This document shows positions 25,985 through 40,747 of a stretch of DNA of 64,000 nt, piece by piece. The translations under genes were made by a program, and so were the position numbers. Within the stretch, counting starts at the first letter, position 1. Each line of letters opens with the position of its first letter. Source of the DNA: Oasisia sp. SBJ-2009 (taxonomy: Eukaryota > Annelida > Polychaeta > Sabellida > Siboglinidae); NCBI GenBank assembly GCA_964017155.1, contig OZ024855.1, forward strand, positions 59,392,368 through 59,456,367. The letters run 5' to 3'. Under the pieces are notes generated by a model, which did not search any database, was not told where the DNA came from, and saw only the letters and a list, made by a program, of their open reading frames with translations.

Positions 25985-26475
25985 AGGAACATGACGTTGT
26001 AGCGCTTACATTTTTCCGGCGTTATAAACGTTCCGATTGACGTTTCTGCGCATGCGCGATATATGTAAAATCGGCAATGTGCAGCGAAAAGACAAAGCAG
26101 TTATGGTATAAATACTACGGGTTGTTCGTTAGGATGTATATAACCTCTCAGCAAAGTTATTTTTCGCAAATTAACACGAGGCAAACAAGTTTTGAGGCAT
26201 ATGTTGATACCAAGCGTAAATCACGTGACTGTAGTGCGTCATAATCCGTGACAGTGATTTATAAAAACCGTAATATTTTATTGCATTGAACGAAATGTTA
26301 AGAAACTTTTCTAAGTAATTATCACAGGAGAGTCAACGAACAGCTCGTGGCATTTATATCAAAAATGCTTTGTTGTTTCGCTGCACGGTGATGATTTTAC
26401 ATTTATTGCGCAAGCGCAGAAACGTCAATCGGAACGTTTTTAACGACCGGAAAAATGTAAGCGCGACAACGTTAT
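25985..26475. mobile_element. small element with ~110-bp inverted arms
   Basis: The left arm (about 25985-26100) and right arm (about 26366-26475) are reverse complements. They share TTTACAT followed by a CGCGCAT region, AGAAACGTCAATCGGAACGT, and GGAAAAATGTAAGCGC. Identity looks about 85 percent with small gaps. The core has no ORF. It directly precedes a Penelope-type endonuclease remnant. Confidence 0.7.
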
Positions 26476-26559
26476 CGTATACGTGGGGCTGTTCGTGATT
26501 ACACTCGAGTCCGGTCTTTGGAGCGCCTGCTGGGACATGGACGGACAAGACTGAGCTCG

Positions 26560-26840
26560 GAGAACAAGACGAATTCGTGTACTACATATCATACAACAAG
26601 TGTGGTCCTGCATATGTTGGCGATAAATAAAGACTGCTATTATCACGACTGAAGGAACACGGCAGGGACGAAGACAACATGAAGAACGACAAATGCACAA
26701 GAAACGTTTTTGACTAACATAACTTAATCCGCTCCACGCAATGACTGAAAACAAAGTTCGTTGACTGGGATTGAGCGAACACGGTTGATGAAGAACCCAA
26801 CTGAAGAAAGTAACTGATAAAAGTATCCACGTGGATTGGG
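26560..26840 (+). pseudogene. Penelope-like element GIY-YIG endonuclease remnant
   Basis: The + frame near 26570 reads EFVYYISYNKCGPAYVGDK, a stop, then RLLLSRLKEHGRD and further residues with VDWD. This matches the GIY-YIG endonuclease of Penelope-like retroelements (pattern VYxIxCxxCxxxYVGET, then RxxEH), which cuts target DNA. Several in-frame stops show that it is dead, and the reverse transcriptase is absent. It lies 250 bp upstream of the MAM-B first exon. Confidence 0.6.
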
Positions 26841-27088
26841 AAGATGAAAATACCAATAAAATGGCATAAGGGCAATCTATCTCCATCGTACAAACCCATC
26901 AACCAGGAAAGAAACATCATAGTTGATCAGAAGGAAATAGGTATAAGAGATCTTTCAATTAATTTCTTCACAAAACATGTCCATTCTAACGGTATTTTAA
27001 TTTGGCAAGCTACACTACTAACATATACGTTTTACCATGTGTTGCATCAATGTAATTTTGTAAATCGAATTTTATATGATAATGATAG

Positions 27089-27293
27089 GGTATCTGTGGG
27101 CATGCGAGTTTGAGATTGCCGACGGGTCATCGACGATGTGCGATTTGGAACAAGTAAGAAACGCCGACGTATTCGACTGGACGCTGTGGCACGGGCGGAC
27201 ACCGTCCAGTGAGACGGGTGCTCCCTCCGCCTACAACGGCGAATACTACATCTACATAGAGGCGTCGCATCGGCAGAGAGGAGACACTGCAAT
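27089..27293 (+). CDS. exon: MAM domain B, first part
   Basis: A 205-nt exon (acceptor AATGATAG, donor GCAAT|GTACGC), entered in phase 1 and left in phase 2 like its MAM-A counterpart. It encodes [20 protein letters not shown] with the first two MAM Cys, VFDWTLW, the [16 protein letters not shown] region and [17 protein letters not shown]. It is closer to the MAM consensus than domain A (YIYIEAS, RGDTA). Splicing to 33445 creates an Ile codon and continues ILFPPSDG. Confidence 0.88.
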
Positions 27294-27349
27294 GTACGCC
27301 TACACACAGACACATGCTCGAGTACAGGGATACGCTCGCACAAATCACG

Positions 27350-27799
<450 letters not shown>

Positions 27800-27929
27800 G
27801 GTGGCCAACATAAATATTTCTGGAAATCAACTACACATACAGGCTAAAAAGCTGAGGTTGGGTGAGAAAACAATTGTGTTAAAATGTCCATTGAGGGGGA
27901 AAGACGTCGCAACGCACTCACAGTTTTTA

Positions 27930-28175
27930 AATCCTCAAGAATGGGCAATATACAATATATATATATTTATATATTGTATATACAATATATATATATATAT
28001 ATTTATATATATATTGTATATTGCCCATTCCTGAGGTATAATTGTTTTAATATTAAGATGGTCAACTAACTAATTATACTGTGCCAATAGTAATAACAAT
28101 AAATAAATAAAATTAAGCAAACTACAACAAAATAGCAGGACAATCTATAGGAAATGAAAAACTGAGTCTCTGGAC

Positions 28176-28266
<91 letters not shown>

Positions 28267-28397
28267 ATATTGCGCATTCTTGAGGTAGAAATGTTGTAAT
28301 ATTAAGATGGTCAACTAACTAATTATACTGTGCCAATAGTAATAAAAATAAATAAATAAAATTAGGCAAACTACAACAAAATAGCAGGAAAATCGTA
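27930..28397. repeat. tandem duplication with palindromic TA centre
   Basis: CCTCAAGAATGGGCAATATA at 27932 is inverted at about 28019-28036 (TATATTGCCCATTCCTGAGG), flanking TA-rich sequence. A unit of about 135 bp (TATTGTATATTGCCCATTC through AAAATAGCAGGA, about 28013-28152) is repeated at about 28262-28397 with a few changes. A pure (TA)n array (28180-28262) lies between. Confidence 0.75.
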
Positions 28398-28439
28398 GTA
28401 CCATGTTTCCTTAAAATGAATAGTACACGGAGTTATGTA

Positions 28440-31335
28440 GCAAATACATGTTCTGTGACTTTTTCATACTGATTTTGAATAATTGTGATTTTTCACTTAT
28501 ATTGAATTTTGCGTGGGAAAATTCAAGATGGCCGTCACCTTACACCAACATTCTTATAATCGCTATATCTTTGGCAATAAACGGTATAAAAACTTGAGCT
28601 CGGAGTCGTTTTATATGTATTGATGTATGAGGAATCCAATGCAACTATTATCTTTGTGAAAGAAATTAAAATAAAGCTATACTAGCCAAACAATGCGTTA
28701 CAATGACCGTAAAATGTATATAGTATACACAATTATGTAACACATATACGTCCTCTGATTTTTTCATGTAAAATTTAAATAATTTTTTTTTTATATTGAC
28801 CCTAAGGAACTGGAAAAAACTGTTTCCATGTTTTTCGTCCACTTTATCGCCGCCACCGGTCACCGAAAGTCTTAAAATCGCTATATCTTTGGTAATAAAC
28901 GGTATAGAAACTTGAACTCGGAGTCGTTTTAGATGTGTTTTAGTATGATGAATCCAATGCAACTGTTATTTTGATGAAATAAATTAAAATAAAGCTATAC
29001 CAGCCACAAATGCATTAAAATGACCGTAAAATGGGTACATACGGACAGCAAATGTTAGATGTAAAACATACTTTCCTGTCACATTTGGAAAGATTATCAA
29101 AAGACAAGTCCAAAAGGACCAACATATATTTAATATCTTAATTTTTTATGGAGATATGTACACTAAGCTAATCGGTTTTTATTTTACCTTACATTCTACT
29201 GTTTTCAATATAGGTTTTCATTTTCTGTATTAGCACTTTACATCCATTTTACATACTACTCATTGTCTCCACATACACGCGTACCAAGAGTGAAAAGGCA
29301 ACTGATGTGGGAGAATATTCAACAGAATGTTGCTAACGTACGGTATACAGCGCCAATACATAAGAACAAAACCTTGCTATTGCACTCCATGGAGGCACAA
29401 CATGAACCAGTAGGAGAGGTAACCAGCAATGGCAATCTGCGCAAGATGATGTTGGAGAAGATATAGTTCCACAAGAACTCCACAATGTGACATTGTGGAT
29501 GCTGCAAGGGGTACACACTACCAAAACGGAAGCACGCATGCACGCCCTGCATCGATCAGCATCATTCATATATCAACAAATCATGCAGACTCACATATCT
29601 GATCGCCATGCATTGTATATGCCCAAGTCAGTAGATGCACCTAGTTTCCGATCAACTATCGAAACTCCCCTAATGCTTGGCATGTCATGTCAGTGTACTG
29701 TGACCAGTGGAGAAGCGGAAGTCCTCTCAACGTCTGGAGTTGGCATTCCATACAAAGAGTCAAATAATGCGTAACTCAAGCTGCCGAGGGAGTGCAACAG
29801 AACATATAGGAACACGCTGGGAACAATGCCCATTCAGGTCTGCATCGGCAAAAAAGGTAGACATACTTGAGCGTAAGAATTTGTTTCATGCGACAGCAAT
29901 ATCGGTGTACCAAAGACAACCTACGATGGATGATAGGGCATATCTGACTGAGGCACAGCATCTGGACAGTTACCTACCACATACCATCCTTATCGATGGC
30001 AAGGCTGTTATGCATTAATTGAATGTTCACCAAGGTGACATAGTAATTGTCAAGACCATTCAGCATTCTTTATTCGCGCAATTGTCAATAGGTCTTTCGG
30101 CTACTGCGAGGCATACTTATCTTTGATGACTACAGCACGAGACAACTAAGAACAGCTGGCAAATCTTCTGACCCGGGGAATAAGGTCAATGATAACACAC
30201 CCACAAAGATCTAAAGGTAATAGCAAGAAAAAAGGTGAGCCTCACTTTGTACCTTGTAGAAAAGGCTGTCCAGTTCAGTAAAATGCCTACCGTCTCTCAG
30301 ACACACAAAGATGTCTTTGCAGCCCATTTATCTGCAGAATTCGCAGTACACAGAAGTAAGCAGATACATTGATGACACTGTATGCAGTTGAAGCATTAGG
30401 TGATCTAGGTGTCATTGTACACATTTATTTCAGTAGTACATGTGTACTTATGTTGGCGTTGCGCAGAGTTCCAGAACTCAGCCCAGAGAGCGTCATAACG
30501 ATTAGCACAGGAGCTAAGTGACACCCTGTCAAACTCAAGCTTATCTACGATGCTCTGGGTTCTGACAAGACAAGCTCTACCAGGGTTTCATGCACTTACT
30601 TGTGCAAACATCACTGGACACAGGACACATGGAAAACGAAAACCTACATACTTCAAGATGTTCCTGAAATATATGTTGGATCTTACGTTTTATGGCTATT
30701 TTAATACCTATATGGCTGGTATAACTTCATTTTATTTTCATCAAAATCATGGTTGCATTGGATTCATCATACTTGAAAACATCTAAAGCGACTCCGAGTT
30801 CAAGTTTCTATACCGTTTATTGCCAAAGATATAGCGATTTTAAGACTTTCGGTGACTAGTGGCATACATCTTGAATTTCCCCAAGAAAAAGTGGACCAAA
30901 AAAAATGGATTTTTTTTCTCCAGTTCTTTAGGGTCAACTTATGTGAAAAAAAACACAATTATTTAAATTTTACATGAACAAATCACAGGACGTATATGTG
31001 TTACATAATTGCGTATACTATATACGTGTTATGGTCATTTTAACGCATTTTTTGGCTAGTGTAGCTTTATTTTCATTTCTTTCACTAAGATAATAGTTGC
31101 AATTGATTCCTCATACATCAATACATATAAAACGACTCCGAGTTCAAGTTTTATACCGTTTATTGCCAAAGATATAGTGATTATAATAATTTTGGTGTAC
31201 GGTGGCGGCCATCTTGAATTTTTCAAATAAAAAGTGGACACAAAAATGGAAACAAAATGTGTCAGTCCTTTAGGGTCAATATAAGTGAAAAATCACAATT
31301 ATTTAAAATCTATATTAAAAAGTCATAGAATGATA
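28440..31335. mobile_element. element with ~650-bp inverted arms built of two ~320-bp tandem units, enclosing a decayed ORF
   Basis: Left arm about 28440-29060, right arm about 30665-31335, in inverted orientation. Each arm holds two tandem copies of a unit containing CGCTATATCTTTGG, AATAAACGGTAT, ACTCGGAGTCGTTTTA and ATGAATCCAATGCAACT (or the complement). Starts of this block are at 28562 and 28880 in the left arm, and its complement lies near 30830 and 31170 in the right arm. The core (29263-30665) carries the broken + strand ORF described separately. Symmetric long inverted arms around a coding core point to a DNA-mediated mobile element. I cannot assign it to a named superfamily. Confidence 0.65.
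29263..30665 (+). pseudogene. decayed ORF of unknown TE-associated family (LPGFHALT type, copy A)
   Basis: Frame-shifted coding remnant. In order: LRKMMLEKI, TLWMLQGVHTTKTEARMHAL, TSGVGIPYKE, LERKNLFHATAISVYQRQP, HTILIDGKAVMH, GDIVIVKTIQHSLF, then CVLMLALRRVPELSPESVI, VKLKLIYDALGS and LPGFHALT with ITGHRTHGKRKP and FKMFLK. This order of blocks resembles large multicopy uncharacterised ORFs that I recall from cnidarian and molluscan genomes (FHALTGxDxTG...GKGK). Their function is not known to me. Many frameshifts and stops show that it is dead. It stops where the right arm of the surrounding element begins. Confidence 0.55.
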
Positions 31336-31830
31336 CAATGCCATACACTAGAACAGATCACTACCCCCAACCAATTCAAATCACTCACCAGCTGGTCGCT
31401 TTCTTATCTAAGGGGCACAGCGACACATCTGCAAGATAAAATGTTCGGCTTGCCGGACTTTTTTTCCGTTTATTACGTTGTTCAACAGTTCTAGTTTTAT
31501 AAATCCTGCCAGTGCCGTGCATGTAGATGGCAGGCGGTGGTCTTCAGTGCAGCCGGTCAACTTGTCACTCTAGTATATAGGAAAGAGTAATGATCTCTGT
31601 GATTCAGTCATAATTTAAATTATTTGAAGCACGTAGTCACACATGTTACACATTGTATATAGTACAAGAATATCGTTAATGTCATTGACATTCCTATTTC
31701 TCTTTGATGGATTTCTTGTATTAAGTAATCATTTGTGAAAGTAGTTGAATATTATGTTAAAAGGAATGAAACTATTAAATTAATATTACTACTGAGACGT
31801 AACAAGCAGGTAAGAATCATCTTGACGGTA
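31335..31830. other. spacer, no gene recognised
   Basis: AT-rich sequence between the inverted-arm element and the copy B fragment; no exon seen. Confidence 0.4.
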
Positions 31831-31834
31831 GAGA

Positions 31835-32555
31835 TTCGTGACAATGGAGTATTTTGGTAATTAATTCACCACGATCTTCTATCTCATTGATGCCAACTCT
31901 GGCAAAAGCACGATCCATGTATTTAGCGAATGCACAGATGTGTTTGTCCTACTGGTATGTTGGGTGTATCGGGAGGTGATGGAGTGTAAGGTGCAGATAG
32001 ACCGGTGGTATGCAATAACACACGGGGGAAGTGGGCGCGATGCAGGCGGATCGGATAGAAGCGACAAAAAACTTTTTCATCACACTGCATGGCCAGTCAG
32101 AGGGGACATCCATGGAGCCTGCCCTCTTCACACTCTTCACCAAGAAGAAGAAAAGTATAAATCCTGCATCCATCATCAACCAACCTGTTCCTCGGCAAGC
32201 GGCAGAGCAGCAAGCCCCACCTGACGAGTCAGCCGATATCACACACTTCGGCTAGGATATCTGGGAATGCGATTGAGCTCCTGTTATTGCTTAGACTGAC
32301 CTATGTCGACCATACCTGTGTGATGAGATTAACTGTGATTGTAGAGTGCATGACAAGAAATGCAGCACTGAAACATGTGGCTGCGACAAAGAATATATTT
32401 CTTGCATAACATACGGCAACTAATCTGACGAAGATGGCTGCAGCAATCCATACACCGACACAGAAGAGGCTTAGACTGAAGACGAGCATGGTATAGATAT
32501 GGAGATTGCCGAAGAGACAGATTTGATGGATGAGATAATGATAGTGTAGATGAAC
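31835..32555 (+). pseudogene. decayed ORF of related unknown family (TDVFVLLV + Cys-rich end, copy B)
   Basis: Pieces in different frames: TDVFVLLVCWVYREVMECK followed by VQIDRW (31932-32008), an ATKNFFITLHGQSEGT piece, then a Cys-rich segment from 32319 containing CDCRVHDKKCSTETCGCDKE and further Cys (seven Cys in 29 residues). A stop and an acidic tail (SDEDGCSNPYT, DMEIAEETDLMDE) follow. The Cys pattern recalls tesmin-like CXC clusters found at the end of this TE-like protein family. Stops and frameshifts make it a pseudogene. Copy C at 5.5 kb matches its left part. Confidence 0.5.
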
Positions 32556-32559
32556 AGCG

Positions 32560-33375
32560 TGGACTGTTTATTGATCCTGATTACGTGGATGGTGAGTGGG
32601 AATAGGAAGATGACATAGACCTCATCGCATCGCATATTGTACAACATTATAGTTTATCTATTGCTATATATAATTCCTTGTAACATACCTACAATGATAT
32701 TTACACATAATTACTTAATGCAATAATTTCCCTCAGAGAAATCTGAATGTAAATATTAGTAATGATGCTTGCACTATACATTGTGTGTAACAAATTATTT
32801 AAATTACGAATGAGTACTCTTCTCATGAATACATGTGTCAAATATTGTAAGATTCTTAATGTAGTGTCTGTCTTGAATAAACATTTCATGGAAGTTTCCA
32901 TTTTCTGTCCTTCTTGTCTGATCTTGACCTTGAACTGAAAAATTAATATCATAATGGATTCTACATACCCAAATACTCCTAAAAGGAGGTATTACACGTA
33001 ATTCTAAAATAAGTGATTTTAAAGTATGTTTTAAGATCTGCCAGTGGTCATCTTGGACGAAAATTACCAGCGTTGCTCATAGTTGCCAGTTGGACAGTCA
33101 CCCGGAATTTGTTCTAGGATTTGATGAGTTCAAATCAACGAAAACGTTCATAGGATAGAACATTTATATGTTCACAATTAAACACACGTGATTGTTAAGT
33201 AGACAAGTTTTTAAATTTATCACTATGCGATTATGCGTGCGTTGAGAGGTTTACTCTCAATGGATTTCTCTGAAATCTTAACACTTATTCTCTCTCCCAA
33301 CTTCAGATTTTGTCACTCTAATACATGTTAAAAGTACACACACACACATATATATATATATGTATGTGTGTGTGC

Positions 33376-33425
<50 letters not shown>

Positions 33426-33444
33426 AAATGGACATATTTTGTAG
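32560..33444. other. intron sequence with small CA/TA microsatellite
   Basis: AT-rich. A CACA/(TA)n microsatellite lies at 33336-33425, directly before the MAM-B middle exon. No other exon seen. Confidence 0.5.
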
Positions 33445-33646
33445 AATCCTCTTCCCCCCGTCGGACGGCTATCACACTGTCCGGTTGTCGTTCTACTACC
33501 ACATGTATGGATTCCACATTGGCGTGCTTGAGGTGTGTGTTTGGCGGAGAGAATCCTGCGTTACAGGCTTCTGGAAAAAGAAAGGGCCGCAGGGTATGCG
33601 CTGGGGGCACGCAGTAGTCAATGTCAAGCTTAGAAAGAACGACAGG
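33445..33646 (+). CDS. exon: MAM domain B, middle part
   Basis: A 202-nt exon (acceptor ATTTTGTAG, donor GACAGG|GTACGT), entered in phase 2 and left in phase 0, the same architecture as the MAM-A middle exon. It encodes ILFPPSDGYHTVRLSFYYHM, YGFHIGVLEVCV, RRESCVTGFWKKKGPQG and MRWGHAVVNVKL. The family pattern CLxFxYxMxGxxxGxLxV is clear, but the canonical third Cys is Val here. Two other Cys (in VLEVC and ESC) are present and could pair with each other. Confidence 0.88.
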
Positions 33647-35598
<1,952 letters not shown>

Positions 35599-35679
35599 CT
35601 CGGATTTCGTGGAGAACGTGCAGACGAATACTCTGGAGATATATGTCTCGATAATATACAGGCTCAGCGGGTGCGATAA
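35599..35679 (+). CDS. terminal exon: MAM domain B end and stop codon
   Basis: After acceptor TTTTGTTCCAG, phase 0 reads LGFRGERADEYSGDICLDNI then QAQRVR and TAA (35677-35679). GDICLDNI matches the terminal GDIALDDI motif of MAM domains. The usual final GxC is missing. A +1 frame just after NIQ would read LSGCDKLNF, so an old frameshift may have shortened the protein. Alternatively the last Cys was dispensable once its partner in the middle exon was lost. No good donor follows within the frame, so this is called the last exon. Confidence 0.8.
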   Translation, partial: LGFRGERADEYSGDICLDNIQAQRVR

Positions 35680-35849
35680 ACTGAACTTCCGGTTGACACA
35701 CCCTCTGAGAGTCTTATCCATCCGTGCAAACAGTTCACGTTTTTGTTCTCTGAGCCTTTGAATTTGCCCGTAGAGAATATCACATTGCGGTATTGACTAA
35801 ATACTTGGATAGTGGATTCGTATTAATGTATCTGTGTAGTCTCTGCTAT

Positions 35850-35855
35850 AATAAA
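35850..35855 (+). terminator. polyadenylation signal AATAAA of the VWA-MAM gene
   Basis: A canonical AATAAA lies 171 bases after the stop codon, followed by GT-rich sequence (TTGTGTGGTGG, TTGTGTTG) that can serve as downstream element. This supports the gene ending here. Confidence 0.6.
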
Positions 35856-35879
35856 AGTTGTGTGGTGGTCACCATTGTG

Positions 35880-36737
<858 letters not shown>

Positions 36738-36739
36738 CG

Positions 36740-37080
36740 GTCTTCCTCCTCTGCCACTCACGATGCTAACTGAGCAGTCATCATCGGTACTTCTATAACG
36801 GAATGCCTGTCAGAATGTATATGTCTAGTGTGGTCTACTGATTATGAGATACATGGCTTCCCAGCAGAGGATCCTAGTAGACAACAAGTTCAAATATTAA
36901 GCAGGAGCTGACTAGGGGCTCACAGAGACAATGACTACAGCTATGTGGTGGTTCTTAGCCAGATAGCATGTATGTGTCCTTTGGTCATTTAGAACAAGGG
37001 ACAAATACAGACTGACTGGCTAAGAACAAGTTACGGTGTGGCTGGCTAACTAATGTGTGTGAGTGGGTACAGTAGCTTGC
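36740..37080. other. spacer, no gene
   Basis: No reverse transcriptase or other domain is seen here, although one would be expected upstream of the RNase H segment of a complete DIRS-like element. Confidence 0.4.
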
Positions 37081-37084
37081 AGAT

Positions 37085-38493
37085 GCATGTGATGTAGGGG
37101 CAGGCGGTTACTGCGAGGGCGACTATTTTTATTGTAACAGGTCCGTAGACTGGCCTGCGATTCAGGACAGTCACATCAATTTTAAAGAATTGGCTGCGGT
37201 TGTGTTAGCAGCGCAAAGATGGGGGCCGTTGTGGGCCAACAAACACATCGTAGTTTTGTCAGACAACAGTACAACGGTTGCGTGTATTAATCGTGGTTCA
37301 TCACGCAGTGTTCTGCTAATGAAATATCTACGACATATCGTTTGGCTGTCAGCAGTGTTTAACTTCCGCTTGAAATCGGTCCATGTTATGGGAGAAGGTA
37401 ATGTCTTAGCAGATAGAATATATCGGTTACATGAACCCGAGGCTAGGCAATATCTGAATATATTGTTAGCACTGTCACCATTATCGTGGCATATCGCCTA
37501 TACTGGGTTTTTGTATATTCTGGACAGGTTATGGGTTTCTGGACTCACTAGATGACAAGGTCCGTTGGCTACAAGAACAGGTCTTTGCACCCAGCACGCG
37601 TCTTACGTACGCTTCTCAACGTAAGCTGTATCAGCACTTCTGTCTATTAGGGGGCATTAACCCAGTACCACTGCCACAGGAAAACGCTTGTCGATATATA
37701 GCATTTTTGTCTCAAAAATTAGCTTACTCTTCTATTAAGCAATACATAAATGTTGTTCGTATAATGCATCTAGAAGCAGGTCACGCCAACCCCTTTCAGG
37801 GCTCTTGGCACATAGAAATGCTGCTCAAAGGTACAAAAAGAGTATTAGGGGCTGCACATAGACAGAAGCTGCCCATTACACCAGCTAGCCTTCGACAGTT
37901 GTTTAAGCACATATACTTCACTTTGCCACTGGAAATAACCTTTTAGGCAGCAGGCTTAGTAGCGTGTTTCTCCTTCTTTCGGAAATCCAATAATTTGGTT
38001 AAAAGCATTACGTCTTTTGAATCAAACGTACACTTATGTCGCAGAGATGCTACATTTTCTGAGGACGGAGTCATCTTTGCTGTGCGGTGGTCGAAGACTA
38101 TCTAGTACCGGCAGCGCGTACTGCACATCCCCCTCCCTCGCATCCCAGGCTCCCCCCTGTGTCCAGCACAGACAATAATCCTCGCCTTAATTCTCCGCCA
38201 TCAGCCCAACTCTTCACTTACCCCACGCGCACTGGCTGGCTCCCATTGACATTGAAAGTCTTCCAGGATAAGCTTCACAAATACTTGGGACAATTGAATA
38301 TAAATCCCTCGGATTACTCAGGGCATAGTTTTAGACGAGGGGGGGGGCATCGTTTGCCTTAGAATGCGGGCTTCCATCAGAAGTCATCAAGGCACAGGGG
38401 GACTGGGCTAGTAATGCCTATGAGAATTATATCAATCCCTCCTGGGAAATGCGCAAACGCCTTGCAGCTACCCTAGGGAGATACATACAGTAG
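37085..38493 (+). pseudogene. DIRS-like retrotransposon remnant: RNase H plus tyrosine recombinase
   Basis: Frame pieces in order. RNase H: GAGGYCEGDYFYCN, INFKELAAVVLAAQRW, HIVVLSDNSTTVACINRGSS and MGEGNVLAD (37085-37555). In a shifted frame follows the recombinase core-binding part (QVFAPSTRLTYASQRKLY, LAYSSIKQYINVVRIMHLEA). After a stop comes the catalytic part with FRKSNNLVKSI, HLCRRDATFSEDGVI and GHSFRRGG (the HxxR box), then GDWASNAYENYINPS with the catalytic Tyr region, ending in a stop at 38491. DIRS elements reverse transcribe and integrate by this recombinase instead of an integrase. The reverse transcriptase and termini are missing, and at least two frameshifts and a stop inactivate it. 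Confidence 0.85.
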
Positions 38494-40582
38494 TACACTC
38501 TACATACTACCAGGGTTTGGGTGTGTTCTGGGAGTTTGCATTGTTAGGTGGCGATTGTCTGTATACTTGCACATGCTTACTATGTATGGTGATTATTTGA
38601 ACATGTGGTTATTGTATAACATTAAAACAATGCAGATCTACAAGTTCACCCACAACCCTGTCTTACTCTTATTTGTTCACGAACTTGATCGAGTGTCAGG
38701 GCCGTTTATTGCTAACAGACTGATTAATATAATAATAATGTGATAAATAAATAAAATGGTAAAGACATGTAATAATTAAAATAGTAAATTTATTAAAATA
38801 AATGGATGAATTAATTACTATGTCGATTGTCAAAATATTAACCTGTGAAAAGATGTCAGTGCAACCTTAAACTGGTTAACACTCGTACTGTAAGGGGTAG
38901 GTGGTTCCATGCCCTCCGTCTTCAGTGCCTCCAGTCTTCTCTCTTCATTGCCGCAATTCGTCTTACCCAGATGTTTTCACCACCCTGCCCCCTCTTCTTG
39001 TTTCCCTGTCAGTGCCATTGTCTCTGGGCCATAGAGGTCACATGATATGCATGTCTCCCATCACACCTTCACATTTCCTCCAAACGTTTGCCACGGCTCT
39101 TATCCTCCAGCATATGTTAGTTGTTGAGTTGCCCTCCCAGTGTATCGCCCTACCTGGGTATACAAAACTACCTTTGTTGTAGTATCATCATCTCAATTAA
39201 TATATCAAGCTCTTTGGTTGTTCGTCTTATCTTCGATTTCTCCAAACTGACTTTCGATCATTGGACTGCTCAACATATCTGTCCACTCTGTCCGTTGTTC
39301 ATGGGTTAAGGCGAATCTGTTCTACCTCGGTAACACCAGTGTGGTTGCATCCTGTATAGATCATCCTGCAGATACAACTTATAACATTTTGACACATACC
39401 TGTTCACTCCCACAATACCTCTTAACTAGTTGGTCTCATAAACCTATTAATTGCTACTTACCGAAAGTTACAAGTAAAATCAGCCACATTTGGTCAGATC
39501 GCTGTATCTAGAAAGACACTGAGAGGACTAGATAAGTTGATCAGCTAAGCTTCAGCGTATCAATCGAATGACAAGGCAGTACCAACTATCTCCATTGACA
39601 CATGTGGATGGGTGAGCCTATTATATGAGCAACACGAGATCCTGTCTCCCCGATTTCAACGTTGGCCTCGTACTCGTGTATAAGTTGTACCCAAAAAAAG
39701 CAGTCCCCAGTCCCGAATATGTGCATCATGCCTTTAGCACTTACCATGGCTTTGCCAGTAACTAGGATAATTTAACCCCATGTTTCACCAGCCTGCTATT
39801 TACTTCGCAGCTATCAATGATTATTGAGTGAGATTGTCTTGCAAGTGTTGTATCGTTACCCTGGTAAGTCGGCTGCCCCGTCTTCAAGACCAGACAGCCT
39901 CAATGACAGATCCGAGCTACCGGCCTCAGTTGCATCCGAAGGAAGTTCATTTCTGCAGTTCTGCCTAAATTTGCCACAGTATTCACAGGGACAGTGACGT
40001 TTATCTCTGCTCATATCACTTGCTATACGTCCATGTAATATGGGAAATAATGTCTGATTAAAAAATGTTTGGAGTTTGGTGTGTGCTGTACAACAACCAA
40101 TATATTTGATGAGAAACATCGTCGCGTGCCAGGGTTGTTTGACACGCAAAACTAGCCCTGGTTGATCCATCTAGGCAGTGTAGAATTTATTTAAGCAGAA
40201 TTGGCATTTAAATTTGCCAGTCGCAGCTGAAGCAGCAGTGTGAATAGAACAAATACCCACCCCAATTTGAAGATGGATAAAAATGTTCTGGAAATCCCAA
40301 TATTCGACCCGATCGCCCAATCACACGAGCAGCTGAACGTGTATTCGAATATTTGCTTCTACATCCCAGACATTGCTTGTAACACGAGCAGCGTGTGGCT
40401 GAAATCATAACAAATTACCACGTGACCACATTCCTGGTCGACAATGTCATTGACTCTTGTATACAGACGTTTGCGAAGGGATCAGCCCGGAGTACTGCTG
40501 CCTGGAACTGACGTAATCAGCAGCTGCACCCACGACACGAGACGACGATGAGATTTCATCGTGCCTTCTCTGTGGCTGATTA
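38494..40582. other. spacer, no supported gene
   Basis: Mixed sequence without convincing exons. A 104-residue minus-strand frame (39856-40170) ending SSDLSLRLSGLEDG has protein-like composition with four Cys, but no recognised family or good splice borders. It may be part of another decayed element. Confidence 0.35.
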
Positions 40583-40608
40583 GGGGAGAACGGGGTTAGT
40601 TGTAACAG
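40583..40608 (+). repeat. left terminal inverted repeat of the 14-kb element
   Basis: 26-bp terminus beginning GGGGAGAACGGGG, preceded by TA at 40581-40582. Partner at 54535-54560. Confidence 0.7.
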
Positions 40609-40747
40609 AAACAACATACTTCAGGATTGCGGGAGGGTTTCGTAACCGATCGAAACTCACATATCTCCCGCAGTTAATTGGAGATAATTAATTGTCTGGG
40701 GTATTTCACATTTACGGTATGATGTATTATATGAGGTGTCCTAAAGT

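Noticed and set aside
26440..26886. 148-residue minus-strand ORF
   Set aside because: Antisense shadow of the Penelope-type GIY-YIG remnant on the + strand.
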